Notes: generated by a model from the letters alone, not told the origin. Counted from the stretch's first letter, positions 17,598 through 27,363 are shown. The stretch is DNA of 64,000 bases from Picosynechococcus sp. PCC 7003 (GCF_001693255.1 NZ_CP016474.1:2870661-2934660); one strand, 5' to 3'. Numbers and translations: made by a program.

Positions 17598-17664
17598 AGC
17601 TAACAATCACATGCACTCGGACAGTAAAAAGCGGGGGCCTGGAGCGTTATGGTACTGACAGAAA

Positions 17665-17964
17665 ATGAAAATATCTGAAATATTCGAAAACGAACCCAAA
17701 CAATGGGGATTCCGAGGTGATCCATATCTTTGGCGTGAGTTGAAGGAAAGACTAAATAACGTTGATATGCCAGACACACCCGAACAACTCAAAAGCATTA
17801 TCGAGAAGGAATACGAAGTAGCGACGGGTCACTCCATAAAGCATAGAGAACATTTCATCGTCAAAAGATTCATGCATGGCGGCATGTCTAGCGGCGGGAT
17901 AAGCCCTGAATTTTGGCATGACTGCGGAATTCCACTGTTGGTAAAACGTCATGTCGCGCCATAA
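17665..17964 (+). CDS. Small hypothetical protein carried with the R-M island
   Basis: 99 residues, no signal peptide or membrane segment. It contains a PKQWGFRGDPYLWREL stretch near the N-terminus and a FIVKRFMHGGMSSGGISPEFW stretch near the C-terminus. These look like a conserved bacterial small-protein family of unknown function. It lies between the endonuclease gene and coaE, and its stop (17962-17964) sits one base before the coaE GTG, so the right island border falls at this gene. It might be a toxin/antitoxin-like or accessory gene; nothing in the sequence proves it. Confidence 0.6.
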   Translation: MKISEIFENEPKQWGFRGDPYLWRELKERLNNVDMPDTPEQLKSIIEKEYEVATGHSIKHREHFIVKRFMHGGMSSGGISPEFWHDCGIPLLVKRHVAP

Positions 17965-17965
17965 A

Positions 17966-18097
17966 GTGACAAAACCAAGAATCATTGGTCTGACGGGAGG
18001 CATCGCGACAGGAAAAAGTACAGTAACGACATACTTGGCCCAACGCTACCAGCTCCCCATTCTTGATGCCGATGTTTATGCCCGCGAGGCGATCGCC
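17966..18097 (+). repeat. Right copy of the 132-nt direct repeat (coaE 5' end)
   Basis: The first 44 codons of the intact coaE match the left copy at 15089-15220 without gaps. This is the right border of the island. Confidence 0.9.
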
Positions 18098-18565
18098 CCT
18101 CCCTCGGCAATCTTGACGCAAATTTTCGCCCGCTATGGTGTGGGAATTCAAAACGCCGATGGTTCCCTCAATCGCCAAGCTTTAGGGGACATTGTTTTTA
18201 ATGATCCCGACGAAAAACTGTGGCTCGAAACGCAAATTCATCCCTATGTGCGCCAGCGTTTCCATGAAGCCTTAGCAACCATTCAGGAGACACAAGCCAC
18301 GGTAATTTGTGCGATCCCACTGTTGTTTGAGGCGCAGTTAACGGATTTTGTCACAGAAATTTGGGTGGTTGCCTGTACCCCTGAGCAGCAGTTGGCGAGG
18401 CTCCAGCGGCGTAACCAGCTAAGCGTTGCCCAGGCCCAAGCGCGGATCGCCAGCCAGATGCCCCTCACCGAAAAAGTTCAGCGGGCTGATGTGGTGCTTG
18501 ATAATTCTTTGGATCTTGCAACACTCTATCACCAAGTTGATCGAGCCCTCAAAGGAAGTTGCTAG
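17966..18565 (+). CDS. coaE: Dephospho-CoA kinase
   Basis: 199 residues. CoaE phosphorylates dephospho-CoA in the last step of coenzyme A synthesis. The P-loop GLTGGIATGKST is at residues 8-19, followed by DADVYAREA (substrate-binding region) and the PLLFEA motif. I chose the GTG at 17966 because the left remnant preserves exactly this start context. An ATG at 17951 is in frame but overlaps the small upstream gene. This is probably the only functional copy, since the other is truncated, and its 5' end may come from the island donor. Confidence 0.93.
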   Translation: MTKPRIIGLTGGIATGKSTVTTYLAQRYQLPILDADVYAREAIAPPSAILTQIFARYGVGIQNADGSLNRQALGDIVFNDPDEKLWLETQIHPYVRQRFHEALATIQETQATVICAIPLLFEAQLTDFVTEIWVVACTPEQQLARLQRRNQLSVAQAQARIASQMPLTEKVQRADVVLDNSLDLATLYHQVDRALKGSC

Positions 18566-18598
18566 AATGAGCGGTGCAATCATTTTAAGGTAGCTGCG

Positions 18599-18808
18599 AT
18601 GACCATTTGGGTAAATGAACAAATTGATCCGACTGGCATTCTTCAAGCTTGTATCGCTTGTCAAAATGAAGAAGCCGCGAAGGATTGCCATGAGCAATGG
18701 AAACAAAAACTCGCTACGGATAAAACAACCATCGGCTGGGAAGCCAAGATTCGCACCGTTGATTCTTGGGATGATGTGCCCGTCAATGCCCTAAAACTCA
18801 GTTTTTAA
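18599..18808 (+). CDS. Small conserved cyanobacterial protein
   Basis: 69 residues, soluble, with the pattern WVNEQIDPTG, ACIACQNEEAA and a C-terminal DSWDDVPVNALKLSF. Short proteins like this are conserved in cyanobacteria; I recall some being annotated as glycogen debranching proteins, apparently without experimental support, so I give no function. The two cysteines in CIAC and one further on could bind metal or form a disulfide. It follows coaE by 33 nt on the same strand. Confidence 0.65.
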   Translation: MTIWVNEQIDPTGILQACIACQNEEAAKDCHEQWKQKLATDKTTIGWEAKIRTVDSWDDVPVNALKLSF

Positions 18809-18879
18809 AATGTATTTCAAAGGCGATCGCCCTGGATTAATCGTTAAAAATTCTTTGCTGTGACCCGCCCCGAAAAGCC

Positions 18880-19755
18880 ATGAGCCCAAAACGACGGATG
18901 CGCTGGAGTTGGTGGAAGGATGCACCGCGTAATGTCAGTGAAAATGAATATGCCAAATTTGAACTCTTGGTGCTGGGGGCGATCGCCAGTGCTGGTTTAG
19001 CGGTGATTTCTTTGGTGATGGGACTAACGGGACAAGCCCTCAAAACATCCCAAGAACTCGCCCAAGTAGAACAGCTTTCGGTGCAGGCGGCCAGCGAAGC
19101 CACAACCAATCGCGATCTCATCAAGCTCGAAGGCTACCTTGTGGCAGATAATCCCCCGACGATGCCCGATGATCCCGCCCTACAGGTCATTCAGGGCAAA
19201 ATTGCGCTTACAGCCCGCAATGGCTCCAGTGCTGCCGAAGAAACAATCCAAAAGGTTTTGTTTACTTGGGAAGCCGCCGTTGAGCAGGTTTTTTTGAGCG
19301 ATGGGGAAACACGCATTCCCTTGGCGATCGCCCTGGAGAAATTTCCCTTGCCGGCGGCGCAACCGGAGCCTGACCAGCGCCCCAAGATTGAACGCACCGG
19401 AGAATCCGCCCGCCTAAGTAAACCCAAGGCCATTACCTACGCCGATCAAACCTTTCCCCTCACTGCCGCAGACTGGGGCAGGCTTGATTACATTACGACG
19501 GATTTAGATCGTCGCGTCCTGCCCCACGGCCAAACGGTAACGGTGGTGGCAGCCCTGCGGGATCAACAACTGGTAGACCCCCTGGGAGGCCGTTTAAAAA
19601 TTGCCCTCGGCACCGAAGCAGACATTCGCCGCACCGGGGAACGCTTTGGTCGGATTCTGACGGTGATTTGGCTTCCCTTGGCGATCGCCAGTTACCTCTG
19701 TGGCAAAAAAGCCGCCCAACTCAATCAAGAATTCCTCGAACGCTCCCAGCAATAA
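18880..19755 (+). CDS. Membrane protein with a large loop between two membrane segments
   Basis: 291 residues. A membrane segment lies at about residues 31-50 and another at about 255-272, with a roughly 200-residue loop between them. The loop contains LIKLEGYLVADNPPTMPDD and DQRPKIERTGESARLSKPKAITYADQ. The arrangement is faintly like GIDE/MULAN-type proteins (two membrane helices around a beta-rich domain), but there is no RING or other catalytic motif. It is preceded by a HIP1 octamer and has its own start context. Function unknown. Confidence 0.65.
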   Translation: MSPKRRMRWSWWKDAPRNVSENEYAKFELLVLGAIASAGLAVISLVMGLTGQALKTSQELAQVEQLSVQAASEATTNRDLIKLEGYLVADNPPTMPDDPALQVIQGKIALTARNGSSAAEETIQKVLFTWEAAVEQVFLSDGETRIPLAIALEKFPLPAAQPEPDQRPKIERTGESARLSKPKAITYADQTFPLTAADWGRLDYITTDLDRRVLPHGQTVTVVAALRDQQLVDPLGGRLKIALGTEADIRRTGERFGRILTVIWLPLAIASYLCGKKAAQLNQEFLERSQQ

Positions 19756-19826
19756 CCCAAGCCATCGGTCAATCCTGAGAAAGTACGCTAAGTTGAATAG
19801 GAGCTGTTGTTTATCTTTCCCGACAC

Positions 19827-20840
19827 ATGGCAAACCAGAGTCCCCCAAATTTGGCGATCGCCTATGTCCATTTCTACGTAGACGATCTGGAGCATTGGCA
19901 AACCTGGTTTCAAACCAAATTTCAGCTCAAAATCACCGATCCCCAAGCAGCTTTTCCGTTTTTACCTGGGAACACCATTCAACTCAGTGGCCCAGAGTTA
20001 ACCCTGATGCTCTCGGCGCCCCAAACTTCTTCAGATCCCGTCGCCCAATATTTAACCCATCATCCCTGTGGCGTTGCCGATGTTGCCTTTTATCTTGATC
20101 AAAAAGCCTTTTTTCAGGCAATAAATAACGACCAATTCGTTACTGTGTTACGCAATAATGTGGGATTTCAACACACGCTTATTTATCGAGACACAGTTCC
20201 CAAAACAAATACCCAAATTGATCATTTAGTGCTCAATGTCCCCGTGGGCAAACTCCAGGAAACAGTCCAGTGGTACGAAGCTAAATTTGGATTTAACCGG
20301 CAACAAACCTTTACGATCAAAACCAATTATTCCGGCCTCGCTTCCCAAGTCCTTTCCCACCCCAGCGGAATCCAGTTACCCATTAACCAACCGGGGGACT
20401 GCTACGAAAATCGCGAAACGGCACAGCGATCCCAAATCCAAGAATTTATTGAGTTTAACCGTGGTGCGGGGATTCAACATATCGCCCTAAAGTACAAAAA
20501 TTTACCGGATCAAATCCATTACTTTCGCCAAGCAAATGTGGCATTTCTCGATGTCCCTGACACCTATTACAAAAATCTTTGTCATCGTTATCCCCACCTA
20601 GAAACATTACCCCATTGGCCCCAAATTCAGCAGGAAAAAATTCTTGTGGATGTGGTGCGATCGCCCAAGGAAATGCTTTTGCAAATTTTTACCCAGCCCA
20701 TTTTTAAAGAGCCGACATTTTTTTGGGAATTTATCGAACGCAAACAACAGGCCCAAGGGTTTGGCGAAGGGAATTTTCAAGCGTTATTTGAAGCCATTGA
20801 ACAGGCCCAACGACAGCGGCTGGTTTCCCCTCGCCCATAA
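19827..20840 (+). CDS. hpd: 4-Hydroxyphenylpyruvate dioxygenase
   Basis: 337 residues, two vicinal-oxygen-chelate domains. HPPD converts 4-hydroxyphenylpyruvate to homogentisate; in cyanobacteria this feeds tocopherol synthesis. The three iron ligands are visible: His in QIDHLVLNV, His in GIQHIALKY, and Glu in FFWEFIER. The C-terminal gate helix KQQAQGFGEGNFQALFEAIE is conserved. It is shorter than plant enzymes, as expected for the cyanobacterial form. The stop is 12 nt from the 3' end of mnmA on the opposite strand. Confidence 0.92.
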   Translation: MANQSPPNLAIAYVHFYVDDLEHWQTWFQTKFQLKITDPQAAFPFLPGNTIQLSGPELTLMLSAPQTSSDPVAQYLTHHPCGVADVAFYLDQKAFFQAINNDQFVTVLRNNVGFQHTLIYRDTVPKTNTQIDHLVLNVPVGKLQETVQWYEAKFGFNRQQTFTIKTNYSGLASQVLSHPSGIQLPINQPGDCYENRETAQRSQIQEFIEFNRGAGIQHIALKYKNLPDQIHYFRQANVAFLDVPDTYYKNLCHRYPHLETLPHWPQIQQEKILVDVVRSPKEMLLQIFTQPIFKEPTFFWEFIERKQQAQGFGEGNFQALFEAIEQAQRQRLVSPRP

Positions 20841-20852
20841 ATGCCAATAAAA

Positions 20853-21914
20853 CTAAGCTGCTTCGGGATGTTCGATAATGCCGCCCCCCAGCACCCGATC
20901 GCCGTCATAGAGCACGGCCGCTTGGCCAGGGGTGATCCCAAATTGGGGTTCTTCGAACACAAGTCTAAGGCGATCGCCTTCTAGCGGAATCACCGTCACA
21001 GGCACCGCACCACTGCGATAACGCACCTGCACCTCGGCGTGAATAGGGGTCGTAATGCCTGGGAGCGCTAACCAATTCATACGCTGTACCGTACATTCAG
21101 AGCGACCAGCGCGATCGCGGGTACTCACCACCACCCGATTCATCACATTATCCAGCTTCACCACATAGAGGGGCTCCGGGGCCGCAATGCCTAGACCTTT
21201 ACGTTGGCCAATGGTGTAGTGATGGATTCCTGTATGGTGTCCCAGCACTTTCCCATCAAGATCGACGATCTCCCCTTCCCGCTGTTCGATGTATTTATCC
21301 AAAAAAGTTTTCATCGAGCCGTGGGCTTCAATGAGACAAAGGTCTTGGCTTTCTGGCTTTTTCGCCGTCGAGAGCTGCATTTCCGCCGCAATTTGACGGG
21401 TTTCGCCCTTGGTCATTTCCCCTAAAGGAAACAGCGTCCCCGCCAGCATTTCCTGGGTGAGGTCATAGAGAAAATAGGATTGATCCTTATGGCGATCCAC
21501 GGCCCGCAATAGTTCATAGCGTCCGGTTTGAGCGTTATAACGAATTCTGGCATAGTGGCCCGTCGCAATCTGATCAATGCCCAGCTCTGCCTTGGCCCAT
21601 TGCAACATTGGCCCAAATTTCACCATCCGATTACATTGGGAGCAGGGTAAAGGCGTCACCCCCGCTTCATACCCAGACACAACATAGTCAACAATGTATT
21701 TCTGAAATAAATCGCGACTATCCACGATGTGGTGGGGAATGCCCAATTGCTCACAAATATCTGCCGCATCGACCATCCCCTCAGAACAACATTGACCTTT
21801 GCCCTTCATGAGCCAGAGGGTCACCCCCTCGACGGTATAGCCCTGACGATGGAGAATCCCTGCGGTGACGGAACTGTCTACGCCCCCTGATAACCCAACT
21901 GCAACTTTACCCAT
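20853..21914 (-). CDS. mnmA: tRNA-specific 2-thiouridylase
   Basis: 353 residues from the ATG at 21912-21914 ([11 protein letters not shown]); a TTG at 21932 would add six residues. MnmA puts sulfur on U34 of tRNA-Lys, -Glu and -Gln using ATP and a sulfur relay. The PP-loop [10 protein letters not shown] is at residues 6-15. A catalytic cysteine is in [11 protein letters not shown], and the second is in the ESQDLCLI segment (usually CF, here CL). The C-terminal [19 protein letters not shown] is conserved. Convergent with hpd. Confidence 0.95.
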   Translation of the reverse strand: MGKVAVGLSGGVDSSVTAGILHRQGYTVEGVTLWLMKGKGQCCSEGMVDAADICEQLGIPHHIVDSRDLFQKYIVDYVVSGYEAGVTPLPCSQCNRMVKFGPMLQWAKAELGIDQIATGHYARIRYNAQTGRYELLRAVDRHKDQSYFLYDLTQEMLAGTLFPLGEMTKGETRQIAAEMQLSTAKKPESQDLCLIEAHGSMKTFLDKYIEQREGEIVDLDGKVLGHHTGIHHYTIGQRKGLGIAAPEPLYVVKLDNVMNRVVVSTRDRAGRSECTVQRMNWLALPGITTPIHAEVQVRYRSGAVPVTVIPLEGDRLRLVFEEPQFGITPGQAAVLYDGDRVLGGGIIEHPEAA

Positions 21915-22064
21915 GGCCTTGTCTAATCTCAATATCCTTTCTGGTGAATTGCCTACAACTAGATAAATGCACTGCCTGATGTGCCTAGCGATTTACCATT
22001 GTACTGGTATCCCCTCGCTGCTGGGCTGTGTCGCCCCCAAGGATTGCCTGAACTTGTTGATCAC

Positions 22065-23219
22065 TTAGGGAATGACTTCCGTTGTGACCTGTTTTTGGGC
22101 TGACCCTGTTACCACGACTTGATTCCGTCCGAAATTACCCACCGCGCGATCGCCATTGAGTTTTACCCGGGGATTGGTCTGTTCATAGACCACATTGCCC
22201 ACGGCCACCACTTCTTCGGCGGTGAGATCCCAATCCACTTGGTTGGCCTTGAGGGAGGTGGGGGGATCTTCACCCGTCCCCCTGACCGCACCGCTCATTT
22301 GGACCTGTTGGGTCTTGAGATTGTAGCGTCCTTGGTTGGCCCGGAACTGAACTTGCTCGGCGATTTGGGTGAGTTGCACAGAATCTTCGCCCGTAATCAC
22401 CCCCGCTTGAAGATCCCAAGTGGCGGCCCCACTGGCAAACTGAATTTCTGGGTCAAGGCTATTTAACAAGACATTGCCACTGACAATAATTTTCTGGGCT
22501 TTGAGTTGGGCTTCACCCTGCTCTGCCCGGAGGCGATCGGTGATCGTTTCTGCGGTGTAGCGTTGGACAGTGAGGCCCTCGGCAGCAGTGATTTTATCTT
22601 CGGCCACGAGCCAATTGAGCTTGCTGCTCTGGAGTTGGAGGGGCGGTTCCACAATGACCACCTCGACGGTATCGGTCAGTTCTAAATCCTGGCGATCAAT
22701 GAAATATTTACCCTGTTTGGCGCTGAGTTTACCGTTAGGATATTTGGCTTGGAGATCCGTGGTGATCTGGAGGATGAAATTGGCGGGTTCCCACTCGGCT
22801 TTTTCTGTTTCAAAGACGGCTCTCTGGCGATTATCCGTGACCAAAACCCCTGATTCGAGAATAATGCGATCGCCATCGTTAATCACCTGACCCTTATTGG
22901 CCTGGAGACTGAGGATCACTTCCCCGTCTTGATAAAGATTTCCCACAAGCTTGGTGAGGGTGGCGGCTTTACGATCTTGGCTATAGATGGCTTCTTCGGC
23001 TTGGATTTTCCAGAGAATGTTTCCCTCGGCATCGGATTGCTCGAGGAGAGCGTCTTCGACAATGAGGCGATTTTCGGAATTTTGGCTTTGGGGTTCTGTC
23101 TCTGTGGCCGGGGGGGCATTGCGACAGGCTGTTATTCCCCCAAGATTCCCCAAAAGAAGTAGTGCTAGAGCGAATATTCTGGGCGATCGCCCCCGTTCCC
23201 ATCGACACAAACGCACCAT
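22065..23219 (-). CDS. lptC: LPS export protein LptC, cyanobacterial long form
   Basis: 384 residues from the ATG at 23217-23219 (a GTG is one codon upstream). A signal sequence ends at a lipobox-like ITAC (Cys about residue 32), so this is a lipoprotein or single-pass inner-membrane protein. The body contains repeated OstA/LptC-type beta strands such as NILWKIQAEEAIYSQDRKAATL. LptC passes lipopolysaccharide from the LptBFG transporter to LptA in the periplasm. It is about twice the length of the E. coli protein, as is usual in cyanobacteria. The next gene upstream (LabA-like) ends 9 nt before it, so the two are co-transcribed. Confidence 0.82.
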   Translation of the reverse strand: MVRLCRWERGRSPRIFALALLLLGNLGGITACRNAPPATETEPQSQNSENRLIVEDALLEQSDAEGNILWKIQAEEAIYSQDRKAATLTKLVGNLYQDGEVILSLQANKGQVINDGDRIILESGVLVTDNRQRAVFETEKAEWEPANFILQITTDLQAKYPNGKLSAKQGKYFIDRQDLELTDTVEVVIVEPPLQLQSSKLNWLVAEDKITAAEGLTVQRYTAETITDRLRAEQGEAQLKAQKIIVSGNVLLNSLDPEIQFASGAATWDLQAGVITGEDSVQLTQIAEQVQFRANQGRYNLKTQQVQMSGAVRGTGEDPPTSLKANQVDWDLTAEEVVAVGNVVYEQTNPRVKLNGDRAVGNFGRNQVVVTGSAQKQVTTEVIP

Positions 23220-23228
23220 CACCTTTAC

Positions 23229-23843
23229 TTACTCATGACTGGGTAACTCAATTGTGCCACCACCACGATCTTCCATGAGCCTCGGTTCCGAAAAATGACC
23301 CCGATGGAGCTTTTGGATATCCGTCTGGATTTGCTCTAGATCGATGTAACGATCTGCCACATTGATCAAACTGTCGCTAGTCATGGATCGTAGGCTCACC
23401 ACCTCGACCCGTGCCCCCCGATAGCTGACCGCATCCACAGCATAGGCTAAGTCTCCGTCGCCACTGACGAGTACCGCCGTATCATAGGAGCCCACAAGGG
23501 CCATCATATCTACCGCAATTTCCACGTCTAAATTGGCCTTTTTCGAGCCATCCGGCAGTTGCACCAGATCCTTAGCAATGACTCGATAACCATTGCGGCG
23601 CATCCACAACAAAAAGCCTTGCTGTTTTTCATTGGCCCGGTCGACACCTGTGTAAAAAAAAGACCGCAGTAGCCGTGACCCGCCCGTTAAACGATAAAGA
23701 AGTTTGCTGTAGTCAATTTCGATGCCTAATTGCAGCGCTGCATAAAATAAATTAGAACCATCGATAAAGATCGCAACACGACCTCGATTTTCAAGTACCT
23801 GTTCAGGCGAGAAAACCGGATCGCTACCAAAGTGATCCAGCAT
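23229..23843 (-). CDS. LabA-like NYN-domain protein (DUF88)
   Basis: 204 residues. The NYN (PIN-like) nuclease fold is seen from FIDGSNLFYA (about residue 26) through VEIAVDMMALVG and VLVSGDGDLAYAVD. These segments carry the conserved acidic residues of the family. LabA acts in circadian output of Synechococcus elongatus, and other NYN proteins are RNases. The paralogue cannot be assigned to the clock by sequence alone. It lies 9 nt upstream of lptC on the same strand and likely shares its transcript. Confidence 0.87.
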   Translation of the reverse strand: MLDHFGSDPVFSPEQVLENRGRVAIFIDGSNLFYAALQLGIEIDYSKLLYRLTGGSRLLRSFFYTGVDRANEKQQGFLLWMRRNGYRVIAKDLVQLPDGSKKANLDVEIAVDMMALVGSYDTAVLVSGDGDLAYAVDAVSYRGARVEVVSLRSMTSDSLINVADRYIDLEQIQTDIQKLHRGHFSEPRLMEDRGGGTIELPSHE

Positions 23844-24010
23844 TGTGATTATGCCTCTTGAGATTTTATTAAAACGAAAATATTTATGAAACAGTTTTTA
23901 TAAAAAAATAGATGCCCCATTGTAAAAAAGGGAAACCCAATAACTAAGCTTACTGAGAAAGCTGGAACTTCGTCAAAACTTTTATCATTCCCTCGGTTTT
24001 GGGGATTATT

Positions 24011-25603
24011 TTAAACAGCGACTTCGGGGGCTTCGAGGCGGGCAAAGATAGGCTGGGCTTTCGTTAGAGTCCGTTCAGACCAAGGCAGACCCCAGCGACT
24101 ATGGCTGGCAAAGGGAGCCAGATTGACAAGGTCATCAGAGTTATTAAAGTCGCCAGGGAAGCCTAATTGACGATAGATTTGGTTGCTGAGATTGGGGATC
24201 ACCGGAGACAGTAAATAGGCCGCCAGACGCACTGACTCTAGGATCGTCAACAGAATCTCTTCGACTTGGGCTTGTTCACCGGCTTTAAATAAGGCCCAGG
24301 GGGCGCGGTCATCGATGTATTTGTTGCTGGCTTGGATCAAGGCCAATACCTGCTGACAGGCGGCGGCAAAGTTGAGATTGTCATAGGCGGCACCGGTGCG
24401 ATCGCCAAGGGTTTCCCCCAGGGCCTTGAGGGGATGGTCGGCGGGAATGGCAGCGAGATCCAGAGCAGGAATTTCGCTTTTGCAGTATTTCTTCAACATC
24501 CCCAGGGTGCGGTTCAACAAATTCCCCAGGTCGTTGGCTAGGTCAGCGTTAACCACGTTTACAAAGCGAGTTTCGTTAAAATCTCCATCTTTCCCCAGTT
24601 CCACTTCCTTCAGGAAGTAATAACGCAGCGCATCGGAACCGTATTGGTTTACCAGGGCAATGGGGTCGATGGTATTGCCGAGGCTTTTGCCCATCTTGAG
24701 GCCATTTTTCGTGAGAAAGCCGTGGCCAAAGACTTTATCCGGTAAGGGCAAGTTGGCTGACATGAGCATCGCTGGCCAGTAAACCGCATGGAAGCGCAGA
24801 ATATCTTTACCAATCAGATGAAGGTTGATCGGCCACCATTGTTTCAGGGCATTTTCGAGGCTGACTTCCTCCCCTTCCTCTAGCAGGGCGGTGACATAAC
24901 CCAACAGCGCATCAAACCAGACATAGATCGTGTGATTATCGTCGGTGGGTACCGGAAAGCCCCAGTCGAGATTGACGCGGGAAATCGAAAAATCCTGCAG
25001 TCCCTGCTTTACAAAGTTGATCACTTCGTTGCGACGGCTGGCGGGCTGGATGAAATCGGGATTTTCGCTATAGAGGGCTTCGAGTTGGGCTTGGTATTTA
25101 GACAGACGGAAAAAGTAATTTTCTTCGTCCCGCCACTCGGCCTGTTTGTTGGTGTGGATCGCGCAGTGGTGGTCTTCGATGAGGTCTTTTTCTTCTTTAA
25201 ATTCTTCGCAGGCGACGCAATACCAACCCTGCTGCTGGGCGAGGTAAATATCGCCGTTGTCCCAGACCCGCTGGAAAAATTCGGCAACAATTTTCGCGTG
25301 ATTGGGAGCGGTGGTGCGGCTAAAGCGGTCGTATTGAATGTTGTAGTGTTGCCAAAGATCTTTGAAGCTACCGATGATTTCGTCGCAGTGCACCTGGGGA
25401 TCCACGCCTTTTTCTTGGGCAGTGCGCTGGATTTTTTGGCCATGTTCGTCGGTGCCTGTGATAAAAAGCACGTCATCCCCTTTAAGGCGATGGAACCGGG
25501 CGATCGCATCGGCCACCATCGTTGTGTAGGCACTGCCAATGTGGGGCACATCGTTCACGTAATAGAGGGGAGTTGTCAGGGCAAAACGAGCAGGGGAAGT
25601 CAT
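24011..25603 (-). CDS. metG: Methionyl-tRNA synthetase
   Basis: 530 residues. The class I signature is PHIGSAYT (residues 20-27) and the second motif is LKMGKSLGN, a KMSKS variant with G in the third position. The zinc-knuckle stretch CVACEEFKEEKDLIEDHHCAIH has only three cysteines and looks degenerate. No C-terminal tRNA-binding (EMAPII) extension is present, as in short MetRS forms. The gene is minus strand, with ilvH upstream on the same strand separated by 73 nt. It is essential for charging initiator and elongator tRNA-Met. Confidence 0.97.
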   Translation of the reverse strand: MTSPARFALTTPLYYVNDVPHIGSAYTTMVADAIARFHRLKGDDVLFITGTDEHGQKIQRTAQEKGVDPQVHCDEIIGSFKDLWQHYNIQYDRFSRTTAPNHAKIVAEFFQRVWDNGDIYLAQQQGWYCVACEEFKEEKDLIEDHHCAIHTNKQAEWRDEENYFFRLSKYQAQLEALYSENPDFIQPASRRNEVINFVKQGLQDFSISRVNLDWGFPVPTDDNHTIYVWFDALLGYVTALLEEGEEVSLENALKQWWPINLHLIGKDILRFHAVYWPAMLMSANLPLPDKVFGHGFLTKNGLKMGKSLGNTIDPIALVNQYGSDALRYYFLKEVELGKDGDFNETRFVNVVNADLANDLGNLLNRTLGMLKKYCKSEIPALDLAAIPADHPLKALGETLGDRTGAAYDNLNFAAACQQVLALIQASNKYIDDRAPWALFKAGEQAQVEEILLTILESVRLAAYLLSPVIPNLSNQIYRQLGFPGDFNNSDDLVNLAPFASHSRWGLPWSERTLTKAQPIFARLEAPEVAV

Positions 25604-25676
25604 GGTGATGGGGGTTTGGGGTTTTCGCGCGCGACAGGGGTAGAAAGCTTACATGCGACTCAAGCCAGGGGGTTTC

Positions 25677-26195
25677 CTAGGCTTTTCTACCGGCAGATTT
25701 GAGGTATTCGGTATTTACACCGGACTCCCGGACGAGGGCTAATTTTCCAGTGCGGGCCACTTCGATGATGCCGAATTTTTCAAGCATTTGGAGGATGGCC
25801 ACCATTTTGCCAGGATCACCCACCACTTGCACCGTGACAGTTCTGTCAGAAATATCAACGATCCGCGCCCGGAAAACCTGTACCAATTGCATCACTTCGG
25901 AGCGTTGACTGGCATCGGCATTGACTTTGACCAACATCAGTTCCCGTTCTACGCAGGGCTTGGCGGTGACATCATTTACCTCCCGCACATGGATGAGTTT
26001 GTCGAGTTGGGCAGAGACCTGTTCAATTTCTTTTTCGTCACAGGGAACGACCATGGTAATCCGCGAAATTCCCTCTTTTTCGGCGGGGCCAACGGCTAGG
26101 CTTTCGATGTTAAAACCGCGACGGGCAAAGAGTCCGGCAATACGGGTGAGGACTCCGGCTTCGTCTTCAACAAGGACTGAGAGGGTGTGTTTCAT
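25677..26195 (-). CDS. ilvH: Acetolactate synthase small (regulatory) subunit
   Basis: 172 residues from the ATG at 26193-26195 (an ATG one codon upstream is also possible). The N-terminal ACT domain (about 1-75) begins [26 protein letters not shown], followed by the C-terminal domain of the family. IlvH binds valine and regulates the catalytic subunit IlvB in branched-chain amino acid synthesis. An upstream frame opening at 26276 adds 27 non-conserved residues. It sits between metG and an alpha/beta hydrolase gene on the same strand. Confidence 0.95.
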   Translation of the reverse strand: MKHTLSVLVEDEAGVLTRIAGLFARRGFNIESLAVGPAEKEGISRITMVVPCDEKEIEQVSAQLDKLIHVREVNDVTAKPCVERELMLVKVNADASQRSEVMQLVQVFRARIVDISDRTVTVQVVGDPGKMVAILQMLEKFGIIEVARTGKLALVRESGVNTEYLKSAGRKA

Positions 26196-26248
26196 CATGG
26201 TTTGGGGATGGGGGCGGCGCTGCGTACTAAAACCAAGGGGATATATTA

Positions 26249-27157
26249 CTATAGCTCGCTGGCACCTTCTAGCCATTGGGAAAATAATTCATAGATCAGG
26301 GCCGGGGCTTCGTCGTGGGGGCAGTGGCCAAGGCCGGGCAAAATCTTCAGGGTGATCTGGGGATTGACGGCGGCCAGTTGGGGGGCGATCGCCACGGGGA
26401 CAAAGCGGTCCTGTTCGCCCCAGAGCAGCAACATCGGACAAGGAATTTTCGCGAAAACCTCGGCCATGGGAGGCGCAAAACCGGGCTGACCGACGCGGCG
26501 ACTCAGGGCAATAAATGCGGCATCGGCCTTTTCATCGCCGGTGGGGGCTTGCACAATCGCTAGTAACTCAGCATCAATTTCTGACCAGGAAGGATAGGCC
26601 AATTTCAACCAATTTTTCAGGACAAAAGGGCGGCGCGCCACCCGAAAGATGAGTTTCAGGAGCCAGGGTTGCATCGCACTGCGCTCTAACCCATTGACAA
26701 TCGGGCGCAGGGGTTTGGGCAACATCGCTTGGCGTTGGGCCACATCGGGAACACTCATCAGGGCGATCGCCTCGACCCGATTTTGGGGATCTTGACCCAA
26801 GTTGGCACAAACCAAAGATCCAAGGGAATTGCCCAACAAAATAACCGGACGCCGCACCACGAGGTTTAAAAAGTCCCTCAGTTGCGCTGTCCAGAGGGGG
26901 ACACCAAAATCCGCACGGCCTTTCCGTGAACCCCCAAACCCTAATAAATCCAGGGCATAAACATCGCGATCCTGGGCGAGTAAGGGCATCAAATGACGCC
27001 AATGTTCCAGGGCCGCCCCAAATCCGTGGAGTAGGACAATGGGCGATCGCCCTCTGTTTTCCGGAACCGTGCGCCAAAAACTGTAACGAATCTGCCAGCC
27101 CCGCCAAATCCAGCATCGCTGTGCCCCGATCCGTTGTGACCAAGGTTGAAGCGCCAT
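26249..27157 (-). CDS. Alpha/beta-fold hydrolase
   Basis: 302 residues from the ATG at 27155-27157; a start at 27196 would add 13 residues. The oxyanion stretch [13 protein letters not shown] is at about residues 40-52. The nucleophile elbow is GNSLGS (Ser about 108), the acid is likely D in WGEQDRFVP, and the histidine is in [12 protein letters not shown] cap region of about 100 residues lies between. It is typical of the large cyanobacterial and plastid hydrolase group; the substrate cannot be deduced. Confidence 0.85.
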   Translation of the reverse strand: MALQPWSQRIGAQRCWIWRGWQIRYSFWRTVPENRGRSPIVLLHGFGAALEHWRHLMPLLAQDRDVYALDLLGFGGSRKGRADFGVPLWTAQLRDFLNLVVRRPVILLGNSLGSLVCANLGQDPQNRVEAIALMSVPDVAQRQAMLPKPLRPIVNGLERSAMQPWLLKLIFRVARRPFVLKNWLKLAYPSWSEIDAELLAIVQAPTGDEKADAAFIALSRRVGQPGFAPPMAEVFAKIPCPMLLLWGEQDRFVPVAIAPQLAAVNPQITLKILPGLGHCPHDEAPALIYELFSQWLEGASEL

Positions 27158-27363
27158 TGCAGCATTTATTTCCTTAGGGTGTTGGGCGATCGCCATAACC
27201 TAAATAGATCATCCTCTCTCGAAAAATCATCACAAATTGTCCCTAAAATCTGCCCCAGGACGTAACGAAAAGTCCGCCAATGAGTAAAATGGGCATAGTT
27301 CTCAATTTTTTACTGATCGTATAAACCTACCTACAAATCGTAACAACATTCAACGCATAGCCT

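Larger units (their letters stand above)
15221..17965 (+). mobile_element. Restriction-modification island inserted at coaE
   Basis: About 2.7 kb between the two coaE copies holds a short ORF, a C5-methyltransferase gene, an endonuclease gene and a small hypothetical gene, all in coaE direction. The block is AT-rich, has no HIP1 octamer, and uses A/T-ending codons unlike the neighbours. I see no transposase, integrase or inverted repeats, so entry was probably by recombination or by insertion with long target duplication, a pattern known for R-M genes. Confidence 0.8.

Noticed and set aside
24932-25702. 256-codon plus-strand frame opposite metG
   Set aside because: It lies fully antisense to the well-supported metG and has no motif or start context.
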